A stretch of 64,000 bases of DNA. Source: Flavobacterium humi (GTDB taxonomy: Bacteria; Bacteroidota; Bacteroidia; Flavobacteriales; Flavobacteriaceae). Positions within the stretch are counted from its first letter, which is position 1; each line of letters starts with the position of its first letter. The notes under the pieces were generated by a model, which was given only the letters and a program-made list of their open reading frames with translations, ran no database searches and had not been told where the DNA came from. Location: assembly GCF_004745595.1 (NCBI RefSeq), contig NZ_SRLH01000004.1, forward strand, positions 372,001 to 436,000. The letters are read 5' to 3'. A program made the position numbers and the translations under genes. Below are positions 34,537 through 44,089 of the stretch, in pieces.

Positions 34537-37155
34537 TTATTTAATTTCCTTCTCCGGTGCCAGGTTTGTCTGGTTCCTGAAAACCAGGTGGCCGTCAAAA
34601 CTGTCCAGTAAAATAATACTGTCTGTGGTGACTTTTCCGGAAAGGATTTCTTTGGAAAGCTGGTTCAGGACCTCTCTTTGGATGACCCTTTTTACCGGCC
34701 TTGCCCCAAATTGCGGATCGTAACCTTTTTCCGTAAGGTATTCGATGGCTTCAGGCGTGGCATCCATTGAAATGTTTTGCAGGGCGAGCATCTTGATGAC
34801 GCTTTTCAGCTGCAGGCCTACAATCTTTTTGATGTTATCGTTGCTTAACGGTGTAAACATCACAATCTCATCGATACGGTTGATGAATTCCGGGCGGACG
34901 GTTTGCTTCAATAAGCCCAGGACTTCAATTTTGGCGGCTTCAATGGCGGCATCGGCACTTCCTTTGAGGTTTTCAAACTTCTCCTGGATGATATTGCTTC
35001 CCATGTTAGAGGTCATGATGATGATCGTGTTTTTGAAATCGGCAAGGCGGCCTTTGTTATCGGTTAACCGTCCTTCATCCAACACCTGCAATAAGATATT
35101 GAAAGTGTCCGGATGCGCCTTTTCTATTTCGTCCAGCAACACCACCGAGTAGGGTTTTCTCCTTACGGCTTCGGTGAGTTGCCCGCCTTCGTCATACCCT
35201 ACATAACCCGGAGGAGCTCCCACCAAGCGGCTTACGCTGTGGCGTTCCTGGTACTCGCTCATATCTATACGGGTCAGGGCGTTTTCATCATCAAATAAAT
35301 ATTCCGCCAGGGCTTTGGCCAATTCGGTTTTCCCCACACCGGTAGTTCCCAGGAAAAGGAAAGTACCGATAGGTTTTTTCGAATCCTGCAATCCTGCCCG
35401 GCTGCGGCGCACGGCATCACTGATGGCTTCAATGGCTTCTTCCTGGCCTACGACCCTGTGATGGAGCTCGTCTTCCAGGCGCAACAGTTTTTCCCTTTCC
35501 CCCTGAAGCATTTTCATGACAGGGACACCGGTCCATTTGGCCACGACCTCCGCGATGTCTTCACGGGTCACTTCTTCTTTGATTAAGGAACTTCCGGATT
35601 GGTTTTCCTGGAGCTGTTGTTGCAAAGTGTCCAATGTGGTTTGGGCTTCTTTGATTTTTCCGTAACGGATTTCGGCCACTTTTCCATAATCGCCTTCGCG
35701 TTCGGCCCTTTCGGCATCGAGTTTGAATTCTTCAATGTCGTGTTTTACCGATTGGATGCTGTCTACCAGGTCTTTTTCCGATTTCCAGCGGGCATAGATT
35801 TCATTGCGTTCTTCTTTTAAGTTGGCTAAATCCAGGCCGAGGGCTTTTAATTTCGTTTCGTCGTTTTCCCGCTTGATGGCTTCAATTTCAATTTCCAATT
35901 GCATGATTTTCCTGTCCAGCACATCTAGTTCTTCCGGTTTGGAGTTGATTTCCATTCGTAATTTGGACGCCGCCTCATCCATTAAATCGATGGCTTTGTC
36001 CGGCAGGAAACGATTGGTGATATAACGTTGCGATAATTCGACCGCGGCAATAATCGCGTCGTCTTTAATCCTTACTTTATGGTGCGTTTCGTACTTTTCC
36101 TTAATTCCCCTGAGGATGGAAATAGCACTTTCGGTATCTGGCTCGTCTACATTTACTTTTTGGAAACGACGTTCCAGGGCTTTGTCTTTTTCGAAATATT
36201 TCTGGTATTCGTCCAGCGTGGTTGCGCCTATGGCTCTCAATTCGCCTCGGGCCAGGGCCGGTTTTAGGATGTTTGCGGCATCCATCGCACCTTCGCCACC
36301 TCCGGCACCTACAAGCGTGTGGATTTCGTCAATGAAAAGCACGATATCTCCTTCGGCTGAAGTTACTTCTTTTACAACCGATTTAAGGCGTTCTTCAAAC
36401 TCCCCTTTGTATTTTGCCCCGGCAATCAAGGCTCCCATATCAAGGGAATACACAACTTTGTCCTTTAGGTTTTCCGGTACGTCACCATCTACGATTCGGT
36501 GCGCAAGGCCTTCCGCGATCGCTGTTTTCCCTACGCCGGGTTCTCCCACGAGCATTGGGTTGTTTTTGGTTCTGCGGGTTAAGATCTGCAATACACGGCG
36601 GATTTCTTCATCACGCCCGATTACTGGATCGAGTTTGCCGTTTTTGGCTAATTCGTTAAGGTTTTTGGCATATTTGTTTAAGGCATTGTAAGTCTCTTCT
36701 GCGGAAGCGGAAGTCACCCTTTCGCCCCTGCGGATTTCATTTATGGCGGCCTGCAACCCTTTTTCGGTAACGCTTTGGTCTTTTAAAATCTGCGCTACCT
36801 TGCTTTTTGACTTGAATATGGCCAGGATTAAATGTTCTATGGAAACATACTCATCGTTCATTTTCTTGGCGATGTTGTTGGCTTCATTGAGCATCGTCGA
36901 AGCGTCGCGGGACAATACCAACTCGCCCCCCGAAACTTTAGGGAAATTCTGGATGGTGCTGTCCAATATCTGTTTGAACAACTCTACGTTGATATTCAGT
37001 TTTTTAAGGATAAAAGGCGCTACGTTTTCATCCACTTCCAATATTCCTTTAAAGACGTGCTCGTTTTCTATCTGCTGCTGGCCGAAGCCTTGCGTGATCT
37101 GCTGGGCCTTTTGTAAAGCCTCCTGAGATTTGATTGTTAAATTATTTATGTTCAT
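34537..37155 (-). CDS. clpB: ATP-dependent chaperone ClpB
   Basis: 872 residues, full length. ClpB works with DnaK to pull apart protein aggregates. The N-terminal Clp_N repeat domain covers about 1-150. The first AAA module has Walker A GEPGVGKTAIAEG and Walker B VLFIDEIHTLVGAG. A coiled-coil middle domain (about 405-530) is rich in Glu and Lys. The second AAA module has Walker A GTTGVGKTELAKAL, Walker B VVLLDEIEKAHPD and a C-terminal D2 small domain. Cytoplasmic. No HrcA/CIRCE-type operator was noticed upstream. Confidence 0.97.
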   Translation of the reverse strand: MNINNLTIKSQEALQKAQQITQGFGQQQIENEHVFKGILEVDENVAPFILKKLNINVELFKQILDSTIQNFPKVSGGELVLSRDASTMLNEANNIAKKMNDEYVSIEHLILAIFKSKSKVAQILKDQSVTEKGLQAAINEIRRGERVTSASAEETYNALNKYAKNLNELAKNGKLDPVIGRDEEIRRVLQILTRRTKNNPMLVGEPGVGKTAIAEGLAHRIVDGDVPENLKDKVVYSLDMGALIAGAKYKGEFEERLKSVVKEVTSAEGDIVLFIDEIHTLVGAGGGEGAMDAANILKPALARGELRAIGATTLDEYQKYFEKDKALERRFQKVNVDEPDTESAISILRGIKEKYETHHKVRIKDDAIIAAVELSQRYITNRFLPDKAIDLMDEAASKLRMEINSKPEELDVLDRKIMQLEIEIEAIKRENDETKLKALGLDLANLKEERNEIYARWKSEKDLVDSIQSVKHDIEEFKLDAERAEREGDYGKVAEIRYGKIKEAQTTLDTLQQQLQENQSGSSLIKEEVTREDIAEVVAKWTGVPVMKMLQGEREKLLRLEDELHHRVVGQEEAIEAISDAVRRSRAGLQDSKKPIGTFLFLGTTGVGKTELAKALAEYLFDDENALTRIDMSEYQERHSVSRLVGAPPGYVGYDEGGQLTEAVRRKPYSVVLLDEIEKAHPDTFNILLQVLDEGRLTDNKGRLADFKNTIIIMTSNMGSNIIQEKFENLKGSADAAIEAAKIEVLGLLKQTVRPEFINRIDEIVMFTPLSNDNIKKIVGLQLKSVIKMLALQNISMDATPEAIEYLTEKGYDPQFGARPVKRVIQREVLNQLSKEILSGKVTTDSIILLDSFDGHLVFRNQTNLAPEKEIK

Positions 37156-37352
37156 ATTGTTAATGCTTTTGAGAATTGTAAATAGTATTTGTTACTTTGC
37201 AGTGAAATAAACAATTTGTATTCCAATTGGATTTTTCGGTCAAAATGACTGTTTTTTGTGTAAATTCGAGTTTTAATGAAGACAAAATGTCACAAAACAA
37301 GACGAAACGGGTAATTTTGGAAAGTTCAATTGCATTAATTTAATCTATAAAA

Positions 37353-37739
37353 ATGAGTTTTTTACATAAAATATTCGGAGAAGGAGACCAAACGGAAAAG
37401 CTGCCTAAAATACATTGGCAGTATTTGGAAGAAACTCCATTAGATGAAATCGTAACCATTTCATTTGAAAAACCTGTGGTGCTCTTCAAGCACAGCACCC
37501 GTTGCGGGATCAGTAAGATGGCTTTGAAACAATTTGAGAATGAATATGCTATTGCCACAGATAAAATGGAATTGTATTTTCTGGATTTGTTGGCCTATCG
37601 TTCTATTTCGAATGCAATAGCCGAACGTTTTGGGGTTGTACACCAATCGCCTCAACTGATTGTCGTTAAGAACGGGATTTCGGTTTACGATGCTTCCCAT
37701 GGCGATATTGCGGCGGAAGAATTGAAGCAATTTGTATAA
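37353..37739 (+). CDS. ytxJ: Bacillithiol-system redox protein YtxJ
   Basis: 128 residues, thioredoxin-like fold. A single active-site Cys51 lies in FKHSTRCGISKMAL, where the Bacillus version has TCPIS; the second Cys of classical thioredoxins is absent. QSPQLIVVKNGISVYDASHG gives the cis-Pro region and glutathione/bacillithiol-side face. The family is a monothiol thiol-disulfide enzyme linked to bacillithiol chemistry, and its presence suggests bacillithiol use in this organism. It is monocistronic and convergent with argH. Confidence 0.9.
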   Translation: MSFLHKIFGEGDQTEKLPKIHWQYLEETPLDEIVTISFEKPVVLFKHSTRCGISKMALKQFENEYAIATDKMELYFLDLLAYRSISNAIAERFGVVHQSPQLIVVKNGISVYDASHGDIAAEELKQFV

Positions 37740-37757
37740 AGCACCACACAGAAATAG

Positions 37758-37784
37758 AAAAGGCCGGTTAATACCAGCCTTTTT
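37758..37784. terminator. Bidirectional terminator
   Basis: AAAAGGCCGGT and ACCAGCCTTTT form a stem (one unpaired base on each arm) around TTAAT, between ytxJ and argH, which meet head to head here. Confidence 0.75.
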
Positions 37785-37787
37785 CAA

Positions 37788-39068
37788 TCAATATGATCCG
37801 TTCATTTTCTGCCTGATTTCTTCAAGGCATAAATTATTGATGCTTCCTTGATGGGTATGTTTCGTATTTCCAGGAATAATGAGAGTGCCGTTTTCGATTT
37901 GTTCCGCTACGATTTTGTACGCGTCCCTAAACGGGATGCCGTTTACGACCATTTCATTGATGGCATCGACGGTAAAGGAATATTGGTATTTGGGATCCTC
38001 AAAAATACCTTCTTTAACGACAATTCCTTTTAGGGCATAATGTGCCATTTCCAGGCAGGATTTTAAACTTTCAACAGCCGGGAACAGCCCTTCTTTCAAT
38101 AATTGGAAATCCCTGTGGTAACCGCTTGGCAGGTTGTTTGTAAGCAAAGTCAATTCATAGGGAAGGCTTTGGATCTTATTGCATTTTCCTCGGATAAGTT
38201 CGAAAATATCGGGGTTTTTCTTATGAGGCATAATACTGGAACCCGTTGTTAAATGGGCCGGTAATTCGATAAAATTGAAATTCTGGCTCAAATACAGGCA
38301 TACATCCATAGCCAGTTTTGATAACGTCCCGGCCACACTGCTCATGGCAAAAGCCATCGTTTTTTCCGATTTTCCACGGCTCATCTGGGCAGCAACAACA
38401 TTGTATTTTAACGTCGAAAAACCCAAGGCTTCGGTTGTATAGGCCCTGTCAATAGGGAAGGAGCTCCCATAACCGGCAGCAGATCCCAACGGATTCTGGT
38501 CTATTATCTGCAAGGTGGCGTTTAGAAGGGTAATATCGTCTATAAAACTTTCAGCGTAAGCGGAAAACCATAACCCGAATGACGAAGGCATAGCCACCTG
38601 TAAATGGGTATAACCCGGCAATAAGACGTGTTGGTTTTTCTCCGCAAGGTGCATCAGGAGTTCAAAAAGATTTTTCACCAATGTTTTAATGGTACTGATT
38701 TCATCTTTCAGATACAAATGGATGTCGACCAACACCTGATCGTTCCTGGAACGGGCGGTATGGATTTTCTTTCCGGCCGCACCGAGTTTTTCAATGAGCA
38801 GGTATTCGATTTGAGAGTGCACGTCTTCAAAAGTATCTTCAATACGGAATGCCCCGGCTTCAATCGTGGCGAGGATCGTTTCCAAAGCCGTTGATAATTC
38901 GATAGCTTCCTCTTGGGTAATCAAACCTGTTTTGGCCAGCATTTTGGCATGGCCGAGAGAGCCCAGTACATCGTATTTTGCCAGTACGGCATCTAGTTCC
39001 CTGTCATTGCCAACAGTAAATTGTTCTATTTTCTGGTCCGTTGGTATTCCTTTTTCCCATAGTTTCAT
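37788..39068 (-). CDS. argH: Argininosuccinate lyase
   Basis: 426 residues. It splits argininosuccinate into arginine and fumarate, the last step of arginine synthesis. Signatures: EDVHSQIEYLLIEKLG, HTARSRNDQVLVD and the catalytic-loop GSSIMPHKKNPD. It is the last gene of the eight-gene arg operon (minus strand), 47 bases after the deacetylase gene, and is closed by a terminator. Confidence 0.97.
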   Translation of the reverse strand: MKLWEKGIPTDQKIEQFTVGNDRELDAVLAKYDVLGSLGHAKMLAKTGLITQEEAIELSTALETILATIEAGAFRIEDTFEDVHSQIEYLLIEKLGAAGKKIHTARSRNDQVLVDIHLYLKDEISTIKTLVKNLFELLMHLAEKNQHVLLPGYTHLQVAMPSSFGLWFSAYAESFIDDITLLNATLQIIDQNPLGSAAGYGSSFPIDRAYTTEALGFSTLKYNVVAAQMSRGKSEKTMAFAMSSVAGTLSKLAMDVCLYLSQNFNFIELPAHLTTGSSIMPHKKNPDIFELIRGKCNKIQSLPYELTLLTNNLPSGYHRDFQLLKEGLFPAVESLKSCLEMAHYALKGIVVKEGIFEDPKYQYSFTVDAINEMVVNGIPFRDAYKIVAEQIENGTLIIPGNTKHTHQGSINNLCLEEIRQKMNGSY

Positions 39069-39115
39069 ATGTAATTCTGTATTGTGTCGGGAAACCCTAT
39101 TGATTCCACAACGTG

Positions 39116-40189
39116 TTATTTTTGTTTTAAAAAGCCCTGGAGTATCTGGATATACAAGGCGATTCCTTCTTCAATTTCCTTGGTGTAAATAAATTCATCA
39201 GCGGTATGCGAACGCAAGGAATTTCCCGGCCCCAACTTTAAGGACTGGCAGTTCAGGACTGATTGGTCCGAAAGCGTCGGCGAACCATAAGTAGTTCGGC
39301 CTAAAGCGATACCGGACTGCACCAGCAGATGCGTTTTACTAATGGAAGAAGAGCGCAAATGCATGGATCGCGGATGTACAGCAGCTTGTATATGATGGGT
39401 TACCAGGCCTAGTATTTCTTCATTGGTATAACAGTCGTTGACACGGATATCCACAACCAGGTGGCATTCGGAAGGGACTACGTTATGCTGCTTCCCGGCA
39501 TTGATCTGGGTCACCGTCATTTTTACCGGGCCGAGTACTTCCGAAACTTTCTCGAATTTGTAGGTTTTAAACCATTGCAGGACTTCCAGGCTATTATAGA
39601 TGGGATTGTCAGGATTGTTGTGCGCTGCGTGGCTGGCTGTTCCGGGAACGATAACATCCAGGACCAACAATCCTTTTTCGGCAATGGCCAATTGCATTTC
39701 CGTAGGCTCTCCCACGATGGCGCAATCCAGCTCAGGCAAATGGTTTAATACGCTGTTCAGGCCGTTTGGGCCGCTGCTTTCTTCTTCGGCGGAAGCCACC
39801 ATCACAATATTATGCGACAGGTTTTCCTGTTTGTGCAAATACGTAAATGCTGCCAGTAAGGAAACCAGGCAGCCTCCCGCATCATTGCTTCCCAACCCAA
39901 AGAGTTTGTCCTCTTTTTCAATTGCAGTAAAAGGATCCAAAGTATATCCCTGGTTGGGTTTGACCGTATCATGATGGGAATTGAGTAACAATGTAGGTTT
40001 TGCGGCATCAAAATAATGATTATAGGCCCAGATATTATGCTTTTCCCTTTGGAATGGAATATCGTTCTGATCAAACCAACTTGCTATTAAAAGCGCGGTT
40101 TTGTCTTCTTCACCTGAAAAAGAAGGTGTTTCGATCAGTTTTTTTAATAATGTGATGGCCTGTGATGTTAAGGCAGTGATTGCTTTCAT
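39116..40189 (-). CDS. argE: M20 family deacetylase of the arg operon
   Basis: 357 residues from the ATG at 40189; a longer frame to 40285 is rejected because its extra residues lie in argB coding sequence. It should remove the acyl group (acetyl or succinyl) from acyl-ornithine or acyl-citrulline using metal. Metal motifs are LLNSHHDTVKPN (His, Asp), SNDAGGCLVSL (Asp), ASAEEESSGPNG (Glu pair) and VGEPTEMQL. In the route with ArgF', the deacetylation step follows carbamoylation. The start overlaps the argB stop by four bases (ATGA). Confidence 0.9.
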   Translation of the reverse strand: MKAITALTSQAITLLKKLIETPSFSGEEDKTALLIASWFDQNDIPFQREKHNIWAYNHYFDAAKPTLLLNSHHDTVKPNQGYTLDPFTAIEKEDKLFGLGSNDAGGCLVSLLAAFTYLHKQENLSHNIVMVASAEEESSGPNGLNSVLNHLPELDCAIVGEPTEMQLAIAEKGLLVLDVIVPGTASHAAHNNPDNPIYNSLEVLQWFKTYKFEKVSEVLGPVKMTVTQINAGKQHNVVPSECHLVVDIRVNDCYTNEEILGLVTHHIQAAVHPRSMHLRSSSISKTHLLVQSGIALGRTTYGSPTLSDQSVLNCQSLKLGPGNSLRSHTADEFIYTKEIEEGIALYIQILQGFLKQK

Positions 40190-40971
40190 AATTGAATGGT
40201 GGTATAAAGTGCGTTGGATTCTCCAATAACAGAATGATGGCCGATGATGATCTGCTGGACACCTTTGGAAAGGGCATAAAAGCAATTATCCAGTTTTGGG
40301 ATCATCCCGGAATGAATGGCGCCAATAGCAATCAGGTCATTGTATTTTGACTGTGTGATGGTGGAAATGACCGAATTGTCATCTTCGGTATTAATCAAAA
40401 CACCTTTCTTTTCAAAACAATAGGTGATTTTTACCGAATATTTCCCAGACAGGGCAACTCCCAAGGCAGAAGTGATCGTATCGGCATTAGTGTTCAGCAA
40501 TTGCCCGGCACCGTCATGGGTAATGGCACAGAAAACCGGCACTATGCCTTCTTCCAGGAACATAGAAAGCATTTGATCGTTTACGGAAACGACATCGCCC
40601 ACAAACCCGAAATCTGTGGTGGTGTTTTTTCTTTTTTCCGAAAGGATGAGGTTTCCGTCAGCACCTGAAAAACCAATGGATGACGTTCCCAAAGCCTGGA
40701 GTTGTGCCACGATTTTCTTGTTCAGTAATCCGGCATAGGTCATCACGGCCACATCGAGCATTGGGGCATCGGTAATTCTCCTTCCGTCTATCATTTGGGG
40801 CTGGATACCTAGTTTTTGGGCCATGCGGCTGGCTTCTTTACCACCGCCGTGTACCAGTATTTTGGGGCCTTTTATGTTGGCAAAAGCCATTAGTGTATTG
40901 GTTAACGCTTCTGCGTCATCAATGACATTCCCTCCAATCTTGACGAGTGTTACTTCTTTATTTGTTTTCAT
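40186..40971 (-). CDS. argB: Acetylglutamate kinase
   Basis: 261 residues. It phosphorylates N-acetylglutamate (or the succinyl analogue) at the gamma-carboxyl with ATP. The start TLVKIGGNVIDD and the loop ILVHGGGKEAS are the family's phosphate-binding signatures. SALGVALSGKYSVKITYCFE and GMIPKLDNCFYALSKGV follow. The length is short, as in the arginine-insensitive type. It overlaps argF' by 14 bases and is followed by the deacetylase start. Confidence 0.95.
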   Translation of the reverse strand: MKTNKEVTLVKIGGNVIDDAEALTNTLMAFANIKGPKILVHGGGKEASRMAQKLGIQPQMIDGRRITDAPMLDVAVMTYAGLLNKKIVAQLQALGTSSIGFSGADGNLILSEKRKNTTTDFGFVGDVVSVNDQMLSMFLEEGIVPVFCAITHDGAGQLLNTNADTITSALGVALSGKYSVKITYCFEKKGVLINTEDDNSVISTITQSKYNDLIAIGAIHSGMIPKLDNCFYALSKGVQQIIIGHHSVIGESNALYTTIQL

Positions 40972-41911
40972 GGTTGAGCAGTTGCGTTAGTATGGCTTGA
41001 GTGGCATAAGTCCTGTTGTTGGCCTGCGGGATGACAATAGAAGCCTCGCTGTCCAGGACAGCATCGCTTACAATCTGGTTCCTCCTCACGGGCAGGCAAT
41101 GCATGAATTTGGCGCGGTTGGTCAGTTCCATTTTTTCGGGGGTTACCGTCCAAGAGGCATCCTGGGAAAGGATTTTTCCGTAATCGTTGTAATTGCTCCA
41201 ATTTTTGGCATAAATGAAATCGGCACCGGCAAAGGCTTCTTCCTGATTGTGGACGATTATACTACCTTTTGTTACCTCAGGATCGAGCTCATACCCGTGG
41301 GGATGTGCAATAACAAAATCGACATGGGCCATCTGCATCATTTTTACAAAAGAATTGGGGACGGCATGCGGCAATGCTTTAGGATGAGGTGCCCAGGTGA
41401 GTACAACCTTGGGTTTGCTTTTCGTTTTATATTCCTGGATGGTCAGGATGTCGGCGAGTGCCTGCAGCGGATGTTCGGTTGCGCCTTCCAGGCTGATAAC
41501 GGGAACCGTGGCATATTTGACAAACGATTGGATAACCTGTTCTTCTTCATCTTTCTTTTTATCGGTCAGGGTAGGGAAGCTTCTCACGGCGATAATATCG
41601 CAGTATTGCGAAATGACCTGCGCAGCTTCTTTGATATGTTCGGCCTTGTCGCCATTCATTACGGCACCTTCTTCAAATTCGAGGCTCCAGCCTTCATTGT
41701 TCAGGTTCATGGTAATGCAGTTCATTCCTAAATTGGCCGCGGCTTTTTGGGTGCTCAGCCTGGTTCTTAAGCTGGGATTGAAAAACAGCAGCCCCAACGT
41801 CTTGTTTTCTCCCAGGGATTTGTTGGCGTAAGGATCGGATTTGATGTTTTTTGCCAGCAACAGCAATTCGTCCAGGTCTTCTATATGGTGTACGGATGTA
41901 AAATGTTTCAT
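40958..41911 (-). CDS. argF': N-acyl-ornithine carbamoyltransferase, Bacteroidota type
   Basis: 317 residues. In this branch ornithine is carbamoylated in acylated form (acetyl- or succinyl-ornithine) with carbamoyl phosphate. FFNPSLRTRLSTQKAA is the carbamoyl-phosphate site and FMHCLPVRRNQIV the C-terminal site. The loop VMNGDKAEHIKEAA (Ala90, Glu91, His92) is where Xanthomonas acetyl-specific and Bacteroides succinyl-specific enzymes differ; I cannot settle the specificity. It lies six bases after argD and overlaps argB. Confidence 0.93.
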   Translation of the reverse strand: MKHFTSVHHIEDLDELLLLAKNIKSDPYANKSLGENKTLGLLFFNPSLRTRLSTQKAAANLGMNCITMNLNNEGWSLEFEEGAVMNGDKAEHIKEAAQVISQYCDIIAVRSFPTLTDKKKDEEEQVIQSFVKYATVPVISLEGATEHPLQALADILTIQEYKTKSKPKVVLTWAPHPKALPHAVPNSFVKMMQMAHVDFVIAHPHGYELDPEVTKGSIIVHNQEEAFAGADFIYAKNWSNYNDYGKILSQDASWTVTPEKMELTNRAKFMHCLPVRRNQIVSDAVLDSEASIVIPQANNRTYATQAILTQLLNHENK

Positions 41912-41917
41912 GTGTAA

Positions 41918-43054
41918 TTAAGGTAAGGTTGCTAATGCGTTTTGTAAGCCTTTCACAAAAAAATCTATGGCTTCTTTTGTAATGTTTAAGGGAGGGAGGA
42001 TGCGCAGCAGGTTCTTTTGCGAAGCGTTTCCGGTAAAAATGTATTCCTCACGGATCAGTTTTTCGCGCAAGGCACTCACTTCAAAATCAAATTCCAGTCC
42101 TAGCATCAGGCCTCTGCCCTTGATTTTTTTGACAGCGGGGATTTGTTCCATTTGATCGATGAAATAGCTGCTCAGAAGCGTTGCATTTTGCATTAAAAGT
42201 TCTTTTTCCAGGACTTCCAGAACCGATAAGGCTGCGGCACAGGCCAGGTGATTCCCTCCGAAGGTAGTCCCCAGTAAACCATAGGAAGCTTTGAATTTCG
42301 GGCTGATTAAAATACCGCCGATAGGAAAGCCATTGCCCATTCCTTTGGCCATGGAAATGATGTCCGGCTGGATGTTATGATGCTGGTGCGCAAAGAATTT
42401 CCCGGAACGGCCATAGCCGCTTTGGATCTCATCCAGGATCAGGATGACATTGTGGATGTGGCATATTTTTTCCAAGGCCTGAAAGAAACCGGTGGAACCT
42501 TCTTCGAGGCCGCCAACACCCTGGATACCTTCAATGATTACGGCACAAACATCTCCTTTGCTGATTTCATTTTCTACTAGGGCAATATCGTTTAGCGGCA
42601 GGAAGACTACTTCGTGGTGGAGGTTAAGAGGGGCCTGGATGGATGGGTTGTCGGTAACGGAAACTGCTGCCGAGGTCCTTCCGTGAAAAGCTTTGGCGAA
42701 AGCGATCACTTTTGATTTCCCGGTGTGGAATGAAGCCAGTTTTAATGCATTTTCATTGGCCTCCGCGCCTGAATTGCATAAAAAAAGCGAATAATCAGAA
42801 TAACCCGAAACAGCTGCCAGTTTCTTCGCCAAAGCTTCCTGGATAGGATTTTGGATAGAATTGGAATAGAAACCGATTTTCTGAAGCTGTTCCGTAATGG
42901 ACTTTACGTATGCGGGGTGTGAATGCCCGATGGAAATCACGCCGTGGCCTCCGTAGAAGTCCAGGTATTGTTGGTGGTTTTCGTCCCAGATGGTATGCCC
43001 TAAGGCCTTTACCGGAGTGATGTTGTATAGAGGGTAAACGTTGAATAAATTCAT
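41918..43054 (-). CDS. argD: Acetylornithine aminotransferase
   Basis: 378 residues. A PLP enzyme that moves an amino group from glutamate to the semialdehyde made by ArgC. Signatures: LDFYGGHGVISIGHSHP, LCNSGAEANENALKLA, and ILDEIQSGYGRSGKFF (Asp that holds the PLP ring nitrogen) followed by SMAKGMGNGFPIGG with the PLP lysine. It lies 57 bases downstream of argC and six bases upstream of argF'. Confidence 0.95.
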   Translation of the reverse strand: MNLFNVYPLYNITPVKALGHTIWDENHQQYLDFYGGHGVISIGHSHPAYVKSITEQLQKIGFYSNSIQNPIQEALAKKLAAVSGYSDYSLFLCNSGAEANENALKLASFHTGKSKVIAFAKAFHGRTSAAVSVTDNPSIQAPLNLHHEVVFLPLNDIALVENEISKGDVCAVIIEGIQGVGGLEEGSTGFFQALEKICHIHNVILILDEIQSGYGRSGKFFAHQHHNIQPDIISMAKGMGNGFPIGGILISPKFKASYGLLGTTFGGNHLACAAALSVLEVLEKELLMQNATLLSSYFIDQMEQIPAVKKIKGRGLMLGLEFDFEVSALREKLIREEYIFTGNASQKNLLRILPPLNITKEAIDFFVKGLQNALATLP

Positions 43055-43111
43055 TTTTGTTGTATTATGATGTTGTAATTTCTGTGTTATAATTCTTTCT
43101 ACCGTACATTT

Positions 43112-44089
43112 TTAAAAAGCACCTGATTTTAATTGCAGTCCTGTTTTCTCATCCAAACCAAACATGAGGTTCATATTCTGGATAGCCTGCCCTGACGCGC
43201 CTTTGATGAGGTTGTCTATGACCGAGGTAAGCAGTAGGTAACCGCCTTTTTTGGCTAGGCTGATGATGCATTTGTTGGTTTGCACGACCTGCTTGAGATG
43301 GATGTCTTCTGTGGTAACGACCACAAAAGGCGCATCGGCATAAAAACGGGTAAACTGCTCTACGATGGTTTCCAATGAGGCTTCGGTCTTGGTATACAAG
43401 GTGGCAAAAATGCCTCTTGTGAAATCGCCGCGGTTGGGAATGAACAGCAGTTCCTGGTCAAAGCCGTTTTGCGCTTGCTTCAGGCTTTGGTTTATTTCGT
43501 CCAAATGCTGGTGCTCGAAGGCTTTGTAATGCGACATATTGTTGTTCCTCCAGCCGTGGTGCGAAGTCCCCGAAGGCTGCACTCCGGCACCCGTACTTCC
43601 AGTTGTGGCATTGATATGGATGCTGTCCTGAAGCCAATGCTGCTTTGCCAATGGCAACAAAGCCAATTGGATAGCCGTGGCAAAACAACCGGGATTGGCA
43701 ATGTATTTTGCTTTTTTGATTTCGGCCTTCTGCCATTCGGGCAAACCGTAAACAAAAGGGATTTCGTTAAAACAGGCTGTTTTTTCCAAACGGAAATCAT
43801 TGCCCAGGTCGATAATCCTTGTGTGGGAAGCGAAAGGATGGCTATCCAGGAAAGCTTTCGACTGGCCGTGCCCCAGGCATAAAAAGACCACATTGACTTC
43901 CGGATTGATAGTATTGGTGAATACCAGGTTAGTGTCGCCCAGTAAATCCTGATGGATGTGGGATACCGGTTTCCCGGCATGGGTGGTGCTGTACGCGAAA
44001 TCTACTATTGCGCAGGGGTGGTTTTGCAACAAACGCAACAATTCCCCGGCGGTATAGCCTGAGCCTCCGATAATTCCTGCCTTAATCAT
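43112..44089 (-). CDS. argC: N-acetyl-gamma-glutamyl-phosphate reductase
   Basis: 325 residues from the ATG at 44089. Four residues upstream (MHYT) are possible, but MIKAGIIGGSGYTAGELLRL starts the Rossmann fold. The catalytic Cys lies in ANPGCFATAIQLALLPL. It reduces the acyl phosphate with NADPH to the semialdehyde. Its start overlaps the argG stop by eight bases. Confidence 0.95.
   Translation of the reverse strand: MIKAGIIGGSGYTAGELLRLLQNHPCAIVDFAYSTTHAGKPVSHIHQDLLGDTNLVFTNTINPEVNVVFLCLGHGQSKAFLDSHPFASHTRIIDLGNDFRLEKTACFNEIPFVYGLPEWQKAEIKKAKYIANPGCFATAIQLALLPLAKQHWLQDSIHINATTGSTGAGVQPSGTSHHGWRNNNMSHYKAFEHQHLDEINQSLKQAQNGFDQELLFIPNRGDFTRGIFATLYTKTEASLETIVEQFTRFYADAPFVVVTTEDIHLKQVVQTNKCIISLAKKGGYLLLTSVIDNLIKGASGQAIQNMNLMFGLDEKTGLQLKSGAF

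Noticed and set aside
40190-40285. 32-residue extension of the M20 deacetylase
   Set aside because: It lies wholly inside argB in another frame; the ATGA overlap at 40186-40189 is the natural start.
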